DNA of 17,865 nucleotides from positions 1 to 17,865 of the forward strand of contig CAIRMS010000246.1 in NCBI GenBank assembly GCA_903879765.1, in the 5' to 3' direction. The stretch is from an uncultured Flavobacteriales bacterium (GTDB lineage: Bacteria; Bacteroidota; Bacteroidia; Flavobacteriales_D; Crocinitomicaceae). The position numbers were made by a program, and so were the translations under genes. This document shows, piece by piece, positions 5,343 to 13,244 of this stretch. Position 1 is the stretch's first letter; each line of letters begins with the position of its first letter. The notes beneath the pieces are model-generated. The model had not been told where the DNA came from. It saw nothing but the letters and a program-made list of their open reading frames with translations, and did not search any database.

Positions 5343-7697
5343 ATGTTTCGTCTGCTCTCTTTGTTTTTCATCTGTTGTATATCCTGGAGCGTTAGCGCTC
5401 AACTTCAGCGCAAACCACTTCTTGGTGCTCGAATTGAATACGTTACTGAAAACGGTAATTCTGGCTGTAAAGTCGTTCAAGTTGTTAGCGGAACAAGTGT
5501 TGACTTAAAACTACAGGCAAACGACCTCATCTTGAAAATTGGTGAACAAACCTTTACTTCGGCGAATGAATTCATTAAACAATTTCTAAGCTACGAACCA
5601 GGCAAAGAAATTCAACTTTTAGTACTTCGTGGAAAAAAGAAACTCACGCTCAAGGCAAAAGTTGTAGCGCGTCCATATGAAACCGACGACAACGCGACAG
5701 TGATTTATGATGAAGCACCTTACAAAGGAGGGCAACTACGGGTCATCATCAATAAACCCTTCAAAGAAAATAAAATGCCCGCGATGCTCTTCATTCCTGG
5801 ATATACCTGCAGTAGCATCGATGAGTTGACCAACGAGCATCCATACAAACGCATTGTGGATGCATACGTAGACGCCGGTTACGTGACACTTCGCATCGAA
5901 AAAAGTGGTTTGGGAGACAGTAAAAACACGCCACCTTGTGAGTCGTGCGATTTGCTGGATGAGATTGAAAATTTTGAAGTCGGATTGAAAAAATTAAAGT
6001 CCCTAACCTACGTCGATACCAACCAAATCATCATCGTTGGACACTCCATGGGCGGCATCATTGCTCCGGCCATTAGTGCTAAACATCAGGTTGCTGGGGT
6101 TGTGGTGTATGGAACAACCGCAAAATCGTGGTTTGAATACCAAATTGAAATGTACCGTGTTCAAAATGCGTTGGCTGGGATGAATCCCATTGAAGTCGAG
6201 CAATCTGTAGTCGAGCAATACGATTTGAATTATAGGTATTTCATCCAAAAAGAAAAATTGGAAGATTTGGCAAAAGATCCCAAAGCAGATAGCGTATTGC
6301 GTGCTTTTTGGCAATACGACGGTAATGGTAAGATTTACTCCCGAAATGCTGAATATTGGAGACAAATTCAGGACTACCCGCACCTCGAAAACTGGAAAAA
6401 CACCACAGCAAAAGTATTGGTGCAGTTCGGAGAGTCAGACTTTCAAGCTTTTTCAAGGACCGACCACCAACAAATTGTCAATACCGTCAATTACTTCCAC
6501 CCCGGAAATGCAACGTTAATGACCTACCCTTCAACCGATCACTACTTTGCTAAATCGGGAACTATGCAAGAGGCCTACAACAAATTTGGGGAAGGGAAGA
6601 TTCAGCAATTATTCGACGAATACAACCCAGAAGTCGGTTTGTCGGCCGTCAAATGGAGCAATGAAATCCTAACCATAAAGGAAAATAATCCACCTTCTGA
6701 AAAAGGATGGAAAAAACTCAAAACCGAACGCTATCCGGGCAAACAAGATGACATTACATTTATCAATGAGAAGGAAGGCTGGTATGTCAATGGCTACGGA
6801 AGCATTTACCACACAAAAGATGGCGGCGACACCTGGGAAAAACAAATTGAAAAGAAAGGAACATTTTTCCGCTGTATTGCTTTTGTAGATAGCTTACACG
6901 GTTTTGCAGGAACAGTAGGAACAGACTATTTTCCAAACGTAATGGATACGATTCCACTTTATGGAACCATTGATGGCGGCAAAACGTGGAATCCAGTTTC
7001 CTACGCAGGTCCTTACGTGAAAGGATTGTGCGCTATAGATATCGTCAGAGAACAATATATCAACCACGGAAAGACGGATTATAAAATTCACATTTACGCA
7101 GTTGGACGCGTTGGTAGTCCGGCAAATATGCTGGTCTCCCACGATAATGGTTTAACTTGGACATCTATTAGTATGAATAAGGATTGTAAAATGCTATTTG
7201 ACATCAAGATGTTTGACCGAAACAATGGTATTGTTTGTGCAGCCACAGATGAAAACGTTGAAAATTCCAATGCGCTCATTTTAAAAACGAGTGACGGCGG
7301 CAAAACCTGGAACAAAGTGTATCAATCAGCTCGGCCATACGAAACAACCTGGAAGGCATCCTTTCCAACAGAAAAAATTGGCTACGTGACCATTCAATCC
7401 TACAATCCCGATCCCAATGTGAAACAGCAACGTATTGCTAAAACAACTGACGGGGGACTTACTTGGCAAGAAATCAACTTGGTAGAAGATGCCACTGCGC
7501 GTCAATTTGGCGTCGGTTTTATCGATGAAAACCACGGCTTTGTAGGCACCATGAACAGCGGCTACGAAACCAAAGACGGTGGCAAAACCTGGACAACAGT
7601 TGATCTAGGCCGTGCCTGCAACAAAATAAGAATTTATAAAGACGCTACCGGCAAAGTCTATGGCTATGCGATTGGTGTGGATGTATTTAAACTATAA
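5343..7697 (+). CDS. Exported PDZ / alpha-beta hydrolase / BNR-propeller fusion protein
   Basis: 784 residues in three blocks after a signal peptide (cut after ...SVSAQ, about residue 20). Residues about 25-110 resemble a PDZ domain (VVQVVSGTSVDLKLQANDLI). Residues about 115-430 are an alpha/beta-hydrolase: nucleophile S235 in GHSMGG, a probable acid D366 in FGESDF, H400 in STDHYF, and the oxyanion-side FIPGYTCSS segment. Residues about 455-784 carry BNR/Ycf48-like propeller repeats, each with a DGG-x-TW-type core (near 493, 544, 601, 651, 703 and 745). It is probably a periplasmic or surface esterase or peptidase; the substrate is unknown. The C-terminus lacks an obvious T9SS tail. It sits right after the AraC regulator and 12 bases before a small membrane protein gene, so may be AraC-controlled. 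Confidence 0.85.
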   Translation: MFRLLSLFFICCISWSVSAQLQRKPLLGARIEYVTENGNSGCKVVQVVSGTSVDLKLQANDLILKIGEQTFTSANEFIKQFLSYEPGKEIQLLVLRGKKKLTLKAKVVARPYETDDNATVIYDEAPYKGGQLRVIINKPFKENKMPAMLFIPGYTCSSIDELTNEHPYKRIVDAYVDAGYVTLRIEKSGLGDSKNTPPCESCDLLDEIENFEVGLKKLKSLTYVDTNQIIIVGHSMGGIIAPAISAKHQVAGVVVYGTTAKSWFEYQIEMYRVQNALAGMNPIEVEQSVVEQYDLNYRYFIQKEKLEDLAKDPKADSVLRAFWQYDGNGKIYSRNAEYWRQIQDYPHLENWKNTTAKVLVQFGESDFQAFSRTDHQQIVNTVNYFHPGNATLMTYPSTDHYFAKSGTMQEAYNKFGEGKIQQLFDEYNPEVGLSAVKWSNEILTIKENNPPSEKGWKKLKTERYPGKQDDITFINEKEGWYVNGYGSIYHTKDGGDTWEKQIEKKGTFFRCIAFVDSLHGFAGTVGTDYFPNVMDTIPLYGTIDGGKTWNPVSYAGPYVKGLCAIDIVREQYINHGKTDYKIHIYAVGRVGSPANMLVSHDNGLTWTSISMNKDCKMLFDIKMFDRNNGIVCAATDENVENSNALILKTSDGGKTWNKVYQSARPYETTWKASFPTEKIGYVTIQSYNPDPNVKQQRIAKTTDGGLTWQEINLVEDATARQFGVGFIDENHGFVGTMNSGYETKDGGKTWTTVDLGRACNKIRIYKDATGKVYGYAIGVDVFKL

Positions 7698-7709
7698 ATC
7701 AATAACAAC

Positions 7710-7952
7710 ATGAAAACAGCATTTAACAAATATTTATACATTGGTTTTGTCGTTTTAGGATTTTACCAAGCAATTGCGAACCATGACTATATTCAGGCAG
7801 CGTCTTCCCTTGGAATCGGTATGGCATTTGATCCATTTAACCCCGAACAAAAATGGAATGAGCGCCCTATTTGGCAAAAAGTAATTTTAATTTCTCACCT
7901 TGCATTAGTAGCTGCTTTGTTAGGTTTTGGAATTGGACTAAATGATAAGTAA
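7710..7952 (+). CDS. Small two-helix membrane protein
   Basis: 80 residues with two membrane segments: about 8-24 (YIGFVVLGFYQAIAN) and 58-76 (VILISHLALVAALLGFGIG). The connecting part contains a DPFNPEQKWNERP stretch, which I take to be the conserved centre of a small family of uncharacterised Flavobacteriia membrane proteins; this is from memory. It starts 12 bases after the esterase fusion stops, so is probably co-transcribed with it. Role unknown. Confidence 0.7.
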   Translation: MKTAFNKYLYIGFVVLGFYQAIANHDYIQAASSLGIGMAFDPFNPEQKWNERPIWQKVILISHLALVAALLGFGIGLNDK

Positions 7953-7993
7953 TTTAGTCACCTCTATGAATTAAAACAAGAAGTGTGGTTCCG

Positions 7994-8581
7994 ATGCAGA
8001 ATAATTTGGACGTAAAATTTACAAATTTCATACAAAACATTTTTTTACTACCCGACGATGTTTTGGAAGATGTGATCATGCATTTTCAACATTTAGAACA
8101 TCCTAAAAACCATATTTTACTTCAACAAGGAAAAACGTGCAAACACCTCTGGTTTATGACAAAAGGTGCGGCAAGATACTTTTATACCAACGAAGAAGGT
8201 AAAGAGATGAATACTTGGTTTAGCCTAGATACACAAGTAATTGCTGACACCACAAGTTTAGTGAGCCAAGAACCCTCTGAAGAGAATATCCAGTTCTTGG
8301 AGGATAGTGAAATGTATTCCATTGAATATAGTGTTTTACAAAGCTTGCTTCAAAAACACCATTCATTTGCACTTTGGTATATCAAGTTGATTGAACAACA
8401 CTATGTAGCTCAAATAGAAGATCGAATAGCTGATTTGCAATTCCTTAATGCAACAGAACGTTATCAAAAATTGTTAAGCCTTTACCCTGAAATCACCAAC
8501 CGTATAAGCCTTGGCAATATTTCCTCCTATCTAAATATAACACAAGAAACTCTAAGTAGAATTCGAGCTGGCAAGTTTTAA
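7994..8581 (+). CDS. Crp/Fnr-family transcriptional regulator with FNR-type recognition helix
   Basis: 195 residues from the ATG at 7994. An upstream in-frame GTG at 7985 is possible but would add only three residues, and the ATG start fits the family better. The N-terminal part is a cyclic-nucleotide-binding-type beta-roll (ILLQQGKTCKHLWFMTKGAARYF, about 41-63). A long dimer helix follows (about 124-150), then a C-terminal winged helix. The recognition helix reads TQETLSRIR, so E185, S188 and R189 form the ExxSR motif that in FNR reads TTGAT half-sites. There is no N-terminal cysteine cluster, so it is not an iron-sulfur oxygen sensor like E. coli FNR. A perfect TTGAT-N4-ATCAA site lies 6 bases after its stop, upstream of the fatty acid hydroxylase gene. 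It probably regulates that gene; the effector is unknown. Confidence 0.88.
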   Translation: MQNNLDVKFTNFIQNIFLLPDDVLEDVIMHFQHLEHPKNHILLQQGKTCKHLWFMTKGAARYFYTNEEGKEMNTWFSLDTQVIADTTSLVSQEPSEENIQFLEDSEMYSIEYSVLQSLLQKHHSFALWYIKLIEQHYVAQIEDRIADLQFLNATERYQKLLSLYPEITNRISLGNISSYLNITQETLSRIRAGKF

Positions 8582-8587
8582 CCTTTT

Positions 8588-8601
8588 TTGATGTATATCA
8601 A
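8588..8601 (+). promoter_or_regulatory. Perfect FNR-type operator TTGAT-N4-ATCAA
   Basis: TTGATGTATATCAA, extending as an 18-base symmetry TTTTGAT-GTAT-ATCAAAA (8586-8603). Its centre is 73 bases before the hydroxylase start codon. The neighbouring regulator has the ExxSR motif expected to bind exactly this half-site. If activation is from -41.5, transcription would begin near 8636, and TTTC at 8627-8630 would fall near the -7 position; this is only a fit, not proof. I saw no second perfect copy in the window. Confidence 0.7.
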
Positions 8602-8667
8602 AAGAAAAAAGAAATGATCTTTTCAATTTCGCAGTGTACTATTTTCTCACGCTGAAATTGAATTAAA

Positions 8668-9540
8668 ATGACATTTAAAACCATAATTGAAAGTTTCACT
8701 GGTGCTTTTGTAGAGCAACTTTTTTGGTATGCAGGATTTGCTTTTCCTTTGTTCTTCGTCTTTTGGATTTTAGGTAAAAAGTATTTTAAAAAGATAAGAA
8801 TTCAAGAAACGCAAAGAGCAAAGTCTCATCATTTCAAACATGACCTTAGTTTCTCTGTTAGTACTTTTTCAATTTTTGCCATCTTCGATATTTGTATTTT
8901 ATATCTGGATGGCAAAGGATACTCAAAAGTCTATTTTGACATCAACCAATACGGTTATATGTGGTTAGGCATTAGCTTCTTTCTTGTCCTCTTTATAGAT
9001 GATATGTTTTTTTACTGGAGCCATAGGGCAATGCATTTACCGAGGTTTTATAAAATTTTTCACAAGGTACATCACAAAAGCACCGACCCATCGCCACTAA
9101 CTGCTTTTGCCTTTCATCCTTCAGAAGCTGTAGTTGAATACTTTGTGGGCTTTGTTTTACCATTTTTACTTCCGTTAAATTTCGGGGTTATTATTGCCTG
9201 GCAAATCTTCTCCATGCTCAATAATGTGTTCGCACATTTAGGTTATGAAATATACCCAAAAGGCTGGGTGAAATTACCAATACTAAAATTCAAAACTGCA
9301 TCAACACACCACAATATGCATCATCAATTATTCAATGGCAATTATGCTTTATATTTTACTTGGTGGGACAAATGGATGGGCACAGAATTTAAAGACTATG
9401 AAACCCGCCACGCACAAATCTTTGAACGAAAAAACATAAAAAGATCAACCGAAGACTTGAATTCACTTTTCGTTCAGGAAGAAGATTTATTGCTAATCAA
9501 AGAGCAAACTCAAGAAAAAGCTCCATTAAGAAATTCTTGA
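8668..9540 (+). CDS. Fatty acid hydroxylase / sterol desaturase superfamily membrane protein
   Basis: 290 residues, multi-pass. It contains the histidine boxes of the di-iron hydroxylase superfamily: H119-R-x-x-H123 in WSHRAMH, H132-x-x-H135-H136 in HKVHH, H150 and H190, and H214-H215-x-x-H218-H219 in THHNMHH, followed by YFTWWDKWMGT. Such enzymes use O2 and a di-iron centre to hydroxylate or desaturate a lipid chain or sterol at the cytoplasmic membrane. Membrane segments lie at about 13-35, 62-80, 97-117 and 155-185. The substrate cannot be told; hydroxylation of fatty acids, carotenoids or sulfonolipids are options. Upstream is the Crp/Fnr regulator with the FNR-type site between them; downstream, the barrel gene starts only 3 bases later. 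Confidence 0.88.
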   Translation: MTFKTIIESFTGAFVEQLFWYAGFAFPLFFVFWILGKKYFKKIRIQETQRAKSHHFKHDLSFSVSTFSIFAIFDICILYLDGKGYSKVYFDINQYGYMWLGISFFLVLFIDDMFFYWSHRAMHLPRFYKIFHKVHHKSTDPSPLTAFAFHPSEAVVEYFVGFVLPFLLPLNFGVIIAWQIFSMLNNVFAHLGYEIYPKGWVKLPILKFKTASTHHNMHHQLFNGNYALYFTWWDKWMGTEFKDYETRHAQIFERKNIKRSTEDLNSLFVQEEDLLLIKEQTQEKAPLRNS

Positions 9541-9543
9541 AAA

Positions 9544-10155
9544 ATGAAAAATATATTATTCGCAACAATATTTCTTTCTTTAAACACCCTCATCCGTGCA
9601 CAATTAACAATCGAAGCACTGGCAGGAAATAAATATGCGCATTACATTAGTTATACAGATAAAGATTTAGATAGTGCAGCTAAATGGAATTATTTTAATT
9701 TAAATCGTTTTACTGTAAACTATAACAACAAAGCGCTTAACACTGTGTCAATTGAAGGACAACTTACCTATCAATTTAAACCATGGATTGGAATATCAAC
9801 AGGCGGCGGATTTTACGGAGAATTTTTTATTCCAACTTTAGGATTAAGCCTGTCGTATGCCAATGTCCGTGAAGACTTTTTTATTCAACTTTATCCTACA
9901 ATTGGATTTTTTGAAAAGCAGATTGGGCCAAGTGTGTTAGGAATCATCGGATATGTTCCAAAATTGTCTCTAAATTGGGGGATTTCATCTCAAATTATAT
10001 TTTCAGTTGATCCATCTGAAATATCACAAATAGCCAGAATTGGTTTGGATTATAAAAACAAACTTCAATTTGGTTTAGGCATTGATGTGATTCAACGTTT
10101 AAATACATCGAAATTAAATACTAACGCAGGGCTCTTTTTGAGGTTTAATGTATAA
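9544..10155 (+). CDS. Probable outer-membrane beta-barrel protein
   Basis: 203 residues. The N-terminus is a signal peptide (MKNILFATIFLSLNTLIRAQ, about 20 residues). The rest is a run of alternating hydrophobic/polar strands (VSIEGQLTYQF, WIGISTGGGFYG, LGLSLSYANV, FIQLYPTIGF, RIGLDYKNKLQFGLGIDV) ending in ...LFLRFNV, which fits an outer-membrane barrel with about 8-10 strands. It has no recognisable catalytic motif. It begins 3 bases after the hydroxylase stop, so the two are very likely one operon under the same FNR-type control. The specific role is unknown; the neighbourhood hints at envelope lipid modification. Confidence 0.72.
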   Translation: MKNILFATIFLSLNTLIRAQLTIEALAGNKYAHYISYTDKDLDSAAKWNYFNLNRFTVNYNNKALNTVSIEGQLTYQFKPWIGISTGGGFYGEFFIPTLGLSLSYANVREDFFIQLYPTIGFFEKQIGPSVLGIIGYVPKLSLNWGISSQIIFSVDPSEISQIARIGLDYKNKLQFGLGIDVIQRLNTSKLNTNAGLFLRFNV

Positions 10156-10248
10156 CTTCAATGTTGAATTTCTGCGAAGCCTTTAAGAATTATACTGATT
10201 TTCACTTGTTGAGATAAATTCTGCTTCCAAAGTACTCAATTGAATAAT

Positions 10249-10650
10249 ATGACAAAAAACAACTCCAAAACCACCTACTTCTGGTTCAGCATTTTTGCCA
10301 TTTGCTTCCTCTGTTTTCAGGGAGTTTCTTACTATGTAAGACCCAATTATTCTGGGGAGAGTGCGTTCGTCAGTTATTTCTTGGGAATTGCACCTAATTT
10401 CTTTCCCGCGATTGGAATACCAGCATTGTTTGTCGGGTTTATGATGCAATTAAAGACATCGAGCAACTGGTTAAACGAGAAAAAGGATCGAACGGCAAAC
10501 CTCATCTCCGTAACTGGACTCATTGCTTGGGAATTCATTCAAACGTCTTCAAAGAAATTACATTTTGACTGGAATGACATCATCTGGACCATCATTGGAG
10601 CCGCAATTTTTCAGTTGATTTGGAAATTGACACCAGAAAGGCTGAAATAA
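10249..10650 (+). CDS. VanZ-like small membrane protein
   Basis: 133 residues from the ATG at 10249; a TTG three codons earlier (10240) is less likely. Four membrane segments are visible: about 10-29, 40-62, 83-94 and 107-123. GLIAWEFIQ...FDWNDIIWTIIGA resembles the VanZ-like pattern, an E-x-x-Q helix followed by D-x-x-D-[IV] before the last helix. VanZ-type proteins are mostly of unknown biochemical role. It lies 93 bases after the barrel gene without an obvious promoter or terminator between them. Family assignment is moderate. Confidence 0.6.
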   Translation: MTKNNSKTTYFWFSIFAICFLCFQGVSYYVRPNYSGESAFVSYFLGIAPNFFPAIGIPALFVGFMMQLKTSSNWLNEKKDRTANLISVTGLIAWEFIQTSSKKLHFDWNDIIWTIIGAAIFQLIWKLTPERLK

Positions 10651-10725
10651 CGACACGCTTTAATGATGCCGCAATAGTTAACTTTTGCAAGAAGTAATAA
10701 CCGGATTATCACATGCGATTTCTAC

Positions 10726-10733
10726 TATCTTTG
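10726..10733 (+). promoter_or_regulatory. Promoter -7 box TATCTTTG of the S15 hydrolase gene
   Basis: An exact match to the Bacteroidota TAnnTTTG box, 21 bases upstream of the start codon. A TTG at the usual -33 distance is not seen; the nearest one upstream is 38 bases away. The match is good but incomplete. Confidence 0.42.
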
Positions 10734-10754
10734 TTTTAACGAAACGAAACGATC

Positions 10755-12536
10755 ATGCAAAAATTTATTTTCCTTATTCTAGGTATTATTCTCCTTCCTA
10801 CCCTCTACGCTCAACAAGCCAAACCAATTTTCAAAAATGGTGAAGCGCAAATTGTGCCCGCATTTAGCAATCCAGCTGAATGGATTAAAGAGGAATTGTG
10901 GGTTCAAACCAACTTCGACAGCGATGCCAATGGGAAACTCGATCGCATGCACGTATTTTTAACCCGACCCCTTCAAACAAAAACCCAAGGGATCAAATTA
11001 CCAGTGATTTACACCACTAGTCCTTATTTTGCTGGAACAGGCGGTGATTCAAAAAGCTTTTATTGGAATGTAAATCACGAACTAGGAAAAACGCCTCCGC
11101 CACATAAACACGCTGTCGCTAAACGAACGACGAACAGACCTTGGGAAGCTCAATATCAAGACCTTACTTGGGTGAATAGAGGGTATATTACTGTGTATTC
11201 TTCGTCACCCGGAACTGGATTTTCAGATGGCGCGCCAACCATTGGTGGCGAAAATGAAAAACTGGCTCCAGCTTGCGTCATTGATTGGCTCTGCGGAAGA
11301 GCAATCGGATATACCACTCGTTCTGGAATGGATACCGTAACAGCTTTTTGGTCGACCGGAAAAGTAGGGATGATGGGAACTTCCTACAACGGAACCTTAT
11401 GCCTAGCAGCAGCATGTACAGGAGTGAAAGGCCTAGAAGCCATTATTCCGAATGCGCCGGTGAGTTCTTGGTATTTGTATTACCGTTCCAATGGTTTGGT
11501 ACGGTCACCCGGAGGATATTTGGGAGAAGATACCGACATCTTGTATGATTTTGTTCATAGTGGTGATCCCGAAAATCGTGCGCACAACGACTCAATCATT
11601 CGCGATAAAATATTGGTTCCCGGACAAGATCGAATCAGTGGTGACTTCAATGAATTTTGGGCTTCCCGCGATTACTTGACACAAATGGACAGCATGAAAG
11701 CAGCCTTGTTTATGTGTCATGGATTTGAAGATTGGAATGTCATGTCGGAACATAGCTTTCGTTTTTACGAACAGGCTAAAAAGATGGGACTTCCTGCCAA
11801 AATTTACTACAATCAAATGAGCCATGGCTACCCTCCACCACTTTGGATGATGAACATGTGGTTTACGAGATATTTACATGGACAAAACAACGAAGTAGAG
11901 AAACTTGCCGATGCCTGGATTGTTCCAAAAGGAAAAAATGAAGCGATACCCTATAGCGCTTTTCCAAATCCCAAAGCAAAAGCCCAGCGTTTTTATCTGC
12001 AATCGGAAGGTTCAACTACTGGAAATCTTTCCAGCGACAAAAAAGCAGGGAAAACCTTGTCTTTCGTCGACGATGGCAGTCTGAAAGTCTTGCAACTTAT
12101 ATCACCGAAAAAGTCTGCTAACCGACTTCTTTTTTGGGGTAAACACTTGAGTAAACCAATGCATCTTTCTGGAATAGGACGTATTCATGTGCAAGTGGCA
12201 AGCAACAAAGCAGCAGCTAATCTGTCCGTCTACCTCATCGCTGTTCCAAATAACTACGAACCAAAGAAAATCAAACTCGACGATATTCTTGTCAACCGCG
12301 CCTGGGCAGATCCTCAAAATCATCATTCATTAGAAAAAGGCGAAGCACTTCAACCTGGAAAATTCTACGACCTCACCTTTAATTTTCAACCAGATGATCA
12401 AATCATTCCTGCTGGACACCAACTTGGTTTAATGATCTTTTCCACTGATCCAGATTTTACACTACACCCTAAAAAAGGCACCCAAGTAAGCATCAATTTG
12501 GACGAAACTTGGTTGGAGTTAATGCTGGTAGAATGA
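10755..12536 (+). CDS. Secreted CocE/PepX-like S15 family hydrolase
   Basis: 593 residues with a signal peptide (cut after ...LYAQ, about 20). It has the alpha/beta-hydrolase triad expected for the S15/CocE group: nucleophile S210 in MMGTSYNGT, D326 in HGFEDWNV, and H357 in MSHGYP. The C-terminal third (about 410-593) is the beta-jellyroll domain typical of X-Pro dipeptidyl-peptidase and CocE proteins, ending in TWLELMLVE. The family includes Xaa-Pro dipeptidyl-peptidases and acyl esterases. The length and secretion fit a periplasmic or outer-surface peptide- or ester-cleaving enzyme. It is usually annotated as Xaa-Pro dipeptidyl-peptidase, but the sequence alone does not establish that specificity. 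A TATCTTTG box sits 21 bases upstream; the next gene begins 62 bases after it. Confidence 0.85.
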   Translation: MQKFIFLILGIILLPTLYAQQAKPIFKNGEAQIVPAFSNPAEWIKEELWVQTNFDSDANGKLDRMHVFLTRPLQTKTQGIKLPVIYTTSPYFAGTGGDSKSFYWNVNHELGKTPPPHKHAVAKRTTNRPWEAQYQDLTWVNRGYITVYSSSPGTGFSDGAPTIGGENEKLAPACVIDWLCGRAIGYTTRSGMDTVTAFWSTGKVGMMGTSYNGTLCLAAACTGVKGLEAIIPNAPVSSWYLYYRSNGLVRSPGGYLGEDTDILYDFVHSGDPENRAHNDSIIRDKILVPGQDRISGDFNEFWASRDYLTQMDSMKAALFMCHGFEDWNVMSEHSFRFYEQAKKMGLPAKIYYNQMSHGYPPPLWMMNMWFTRYLHGQNNEVEKLADAWIVPKGKNEAIPYSAFPNPKAKAQRFYLQSEGSTTGNLSSDKKAGKTLSFVDDGSLKVLQLISPKKSANRLLFWGKHLSKPMHLSGIGRIHVQVASNKAAANLSVYLIAVPNNYEPKKIKLDDILVNRAWADPQNHHSLEKGEALQPGKFYDLTFNFQPDDQIIPAGHQLGLMIFSTDPDFTLHPKKGTQVSINLDETWLELMLVE

Positions 12537-12597
12537 TGTACTGATTTAATCGTTAGTCGGAAACCCATTGCTGAAAAGCTTTTTATACTTTCATTGA

Positions 12598-13188
12598 ATG
12601 AAGTTTTTATCACTCATTTTTATTCTCGCAATGAACCTAACTGCTTTTTCCCAAGAGCTATGGGAAATCAAGTTATCTAAACAGATGCCTGAAACGCGAA
12701 TGGGAAAATGGACTGTTGGTGATTATACTGTTTTGGTCTCCATGGACACCATTTCGGTGATGTTAAGGAAAGTGCAAGAAAGCTTGATTAATGGCATTGC
12801 CTATTATGGAGATCAAGATACGAACTTAGTGAATTATTACAAGGCCACCGCTAAACGATACGGCATAGCCGCCACTCAACTTGAACAAGCTAAAAATGGC
12901 TTTGACTTGCAGTCTCTCATTATCTATGAAGGACGTGAAGACATCCGGCAAAACATTGGGAACTCCCGGTTTTTAAGAGATCAAATCGATCACTTTGTTC
13001 AGAAGGGAAACGCAATCATATTCTTCAAAGGGAAACGCATCTTTACCCTCTGTCGAAGTTCTGAACACAGCAATCAAGGACGTATGGAATCGCCTAGCGA
13101 TATTCTGAATAGTGGTTACGAAATAAGGACCTTCTACGACGAACCTGATAATATCTTGTTCTTTGAATATTACCATATGGGATGGTGA
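12598..13188 (+). CDS. Exported protein of unknown function
   Basis: 196 residues with a signal peptide (MKFLSLIFILAMNLTAFSQ). I recognise no domain. Mature segments include ELWEIKLSKQMPETRMGKWTVGDY, a YKATAKRYGI stretch, and a C-terminal part ending in FFEYYHMGW. It lies on the same strand as the S15 hydrolase, and its end is convergent with the beta-helix gene across a hairpin. Confidence 0.65.
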   Translation: MKFLSLIFILAMNLTAFSQELWEIKLSKQMPETRMGKWTVGDYTVLVSMDTISVMLRKVQESLINGIAYYGDQDTNLVNYYKATAKRYGIAATQLEQAKNGFDLQSLIIYEGREDIRQNIGNSRFLRDQIDHFVQKGNAIIFFKGKRIFTLCRSSEHSNQGRMESPSDILNSGYEIRTFYDEPDNILFFEYYHMGW

Positions 13189-13190
13189 TG

Positions 13191-13207
13191 AGCCTGTTAC
13201 GCAGGCT
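13191..13207. terminator. Hairpin AGCCTG-TTACG-CAGGCT between convergent genes
   Basis: A perfect 6-bp stem with a 5-base loop in the 56-base gap between a plus and a minus gene. No T tract follows on either strand, so terminator function is plausible by position only. Confidence 0.38.
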
Positions 13208-13244
13208 TGCAAATCCAGCGAAGCACAGCGAGAAACAGAGCGTA

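Noticed and set aside
7985..7993. GTG start for the Crp/Fnr gene
   Set aside because: It would add only three residues before an ATG that fits the family start; no ribosome-binding sequence favours it.
8584..8612. The T-rich/A-rich palindrome after the Crp/Fnr gene as a terminator
   Set aside because: It has no GC stem; the symmetric TTGAT-N4-ATCAA core fits an operator far better, although some terminator effect cannot be excluded.
10183..10449. 88-residue minus-strand frame over the VanZ-like gene
   Set aside because: The opposite strand encodes a coherent four-helix membrane protein; this frame shows no domain.
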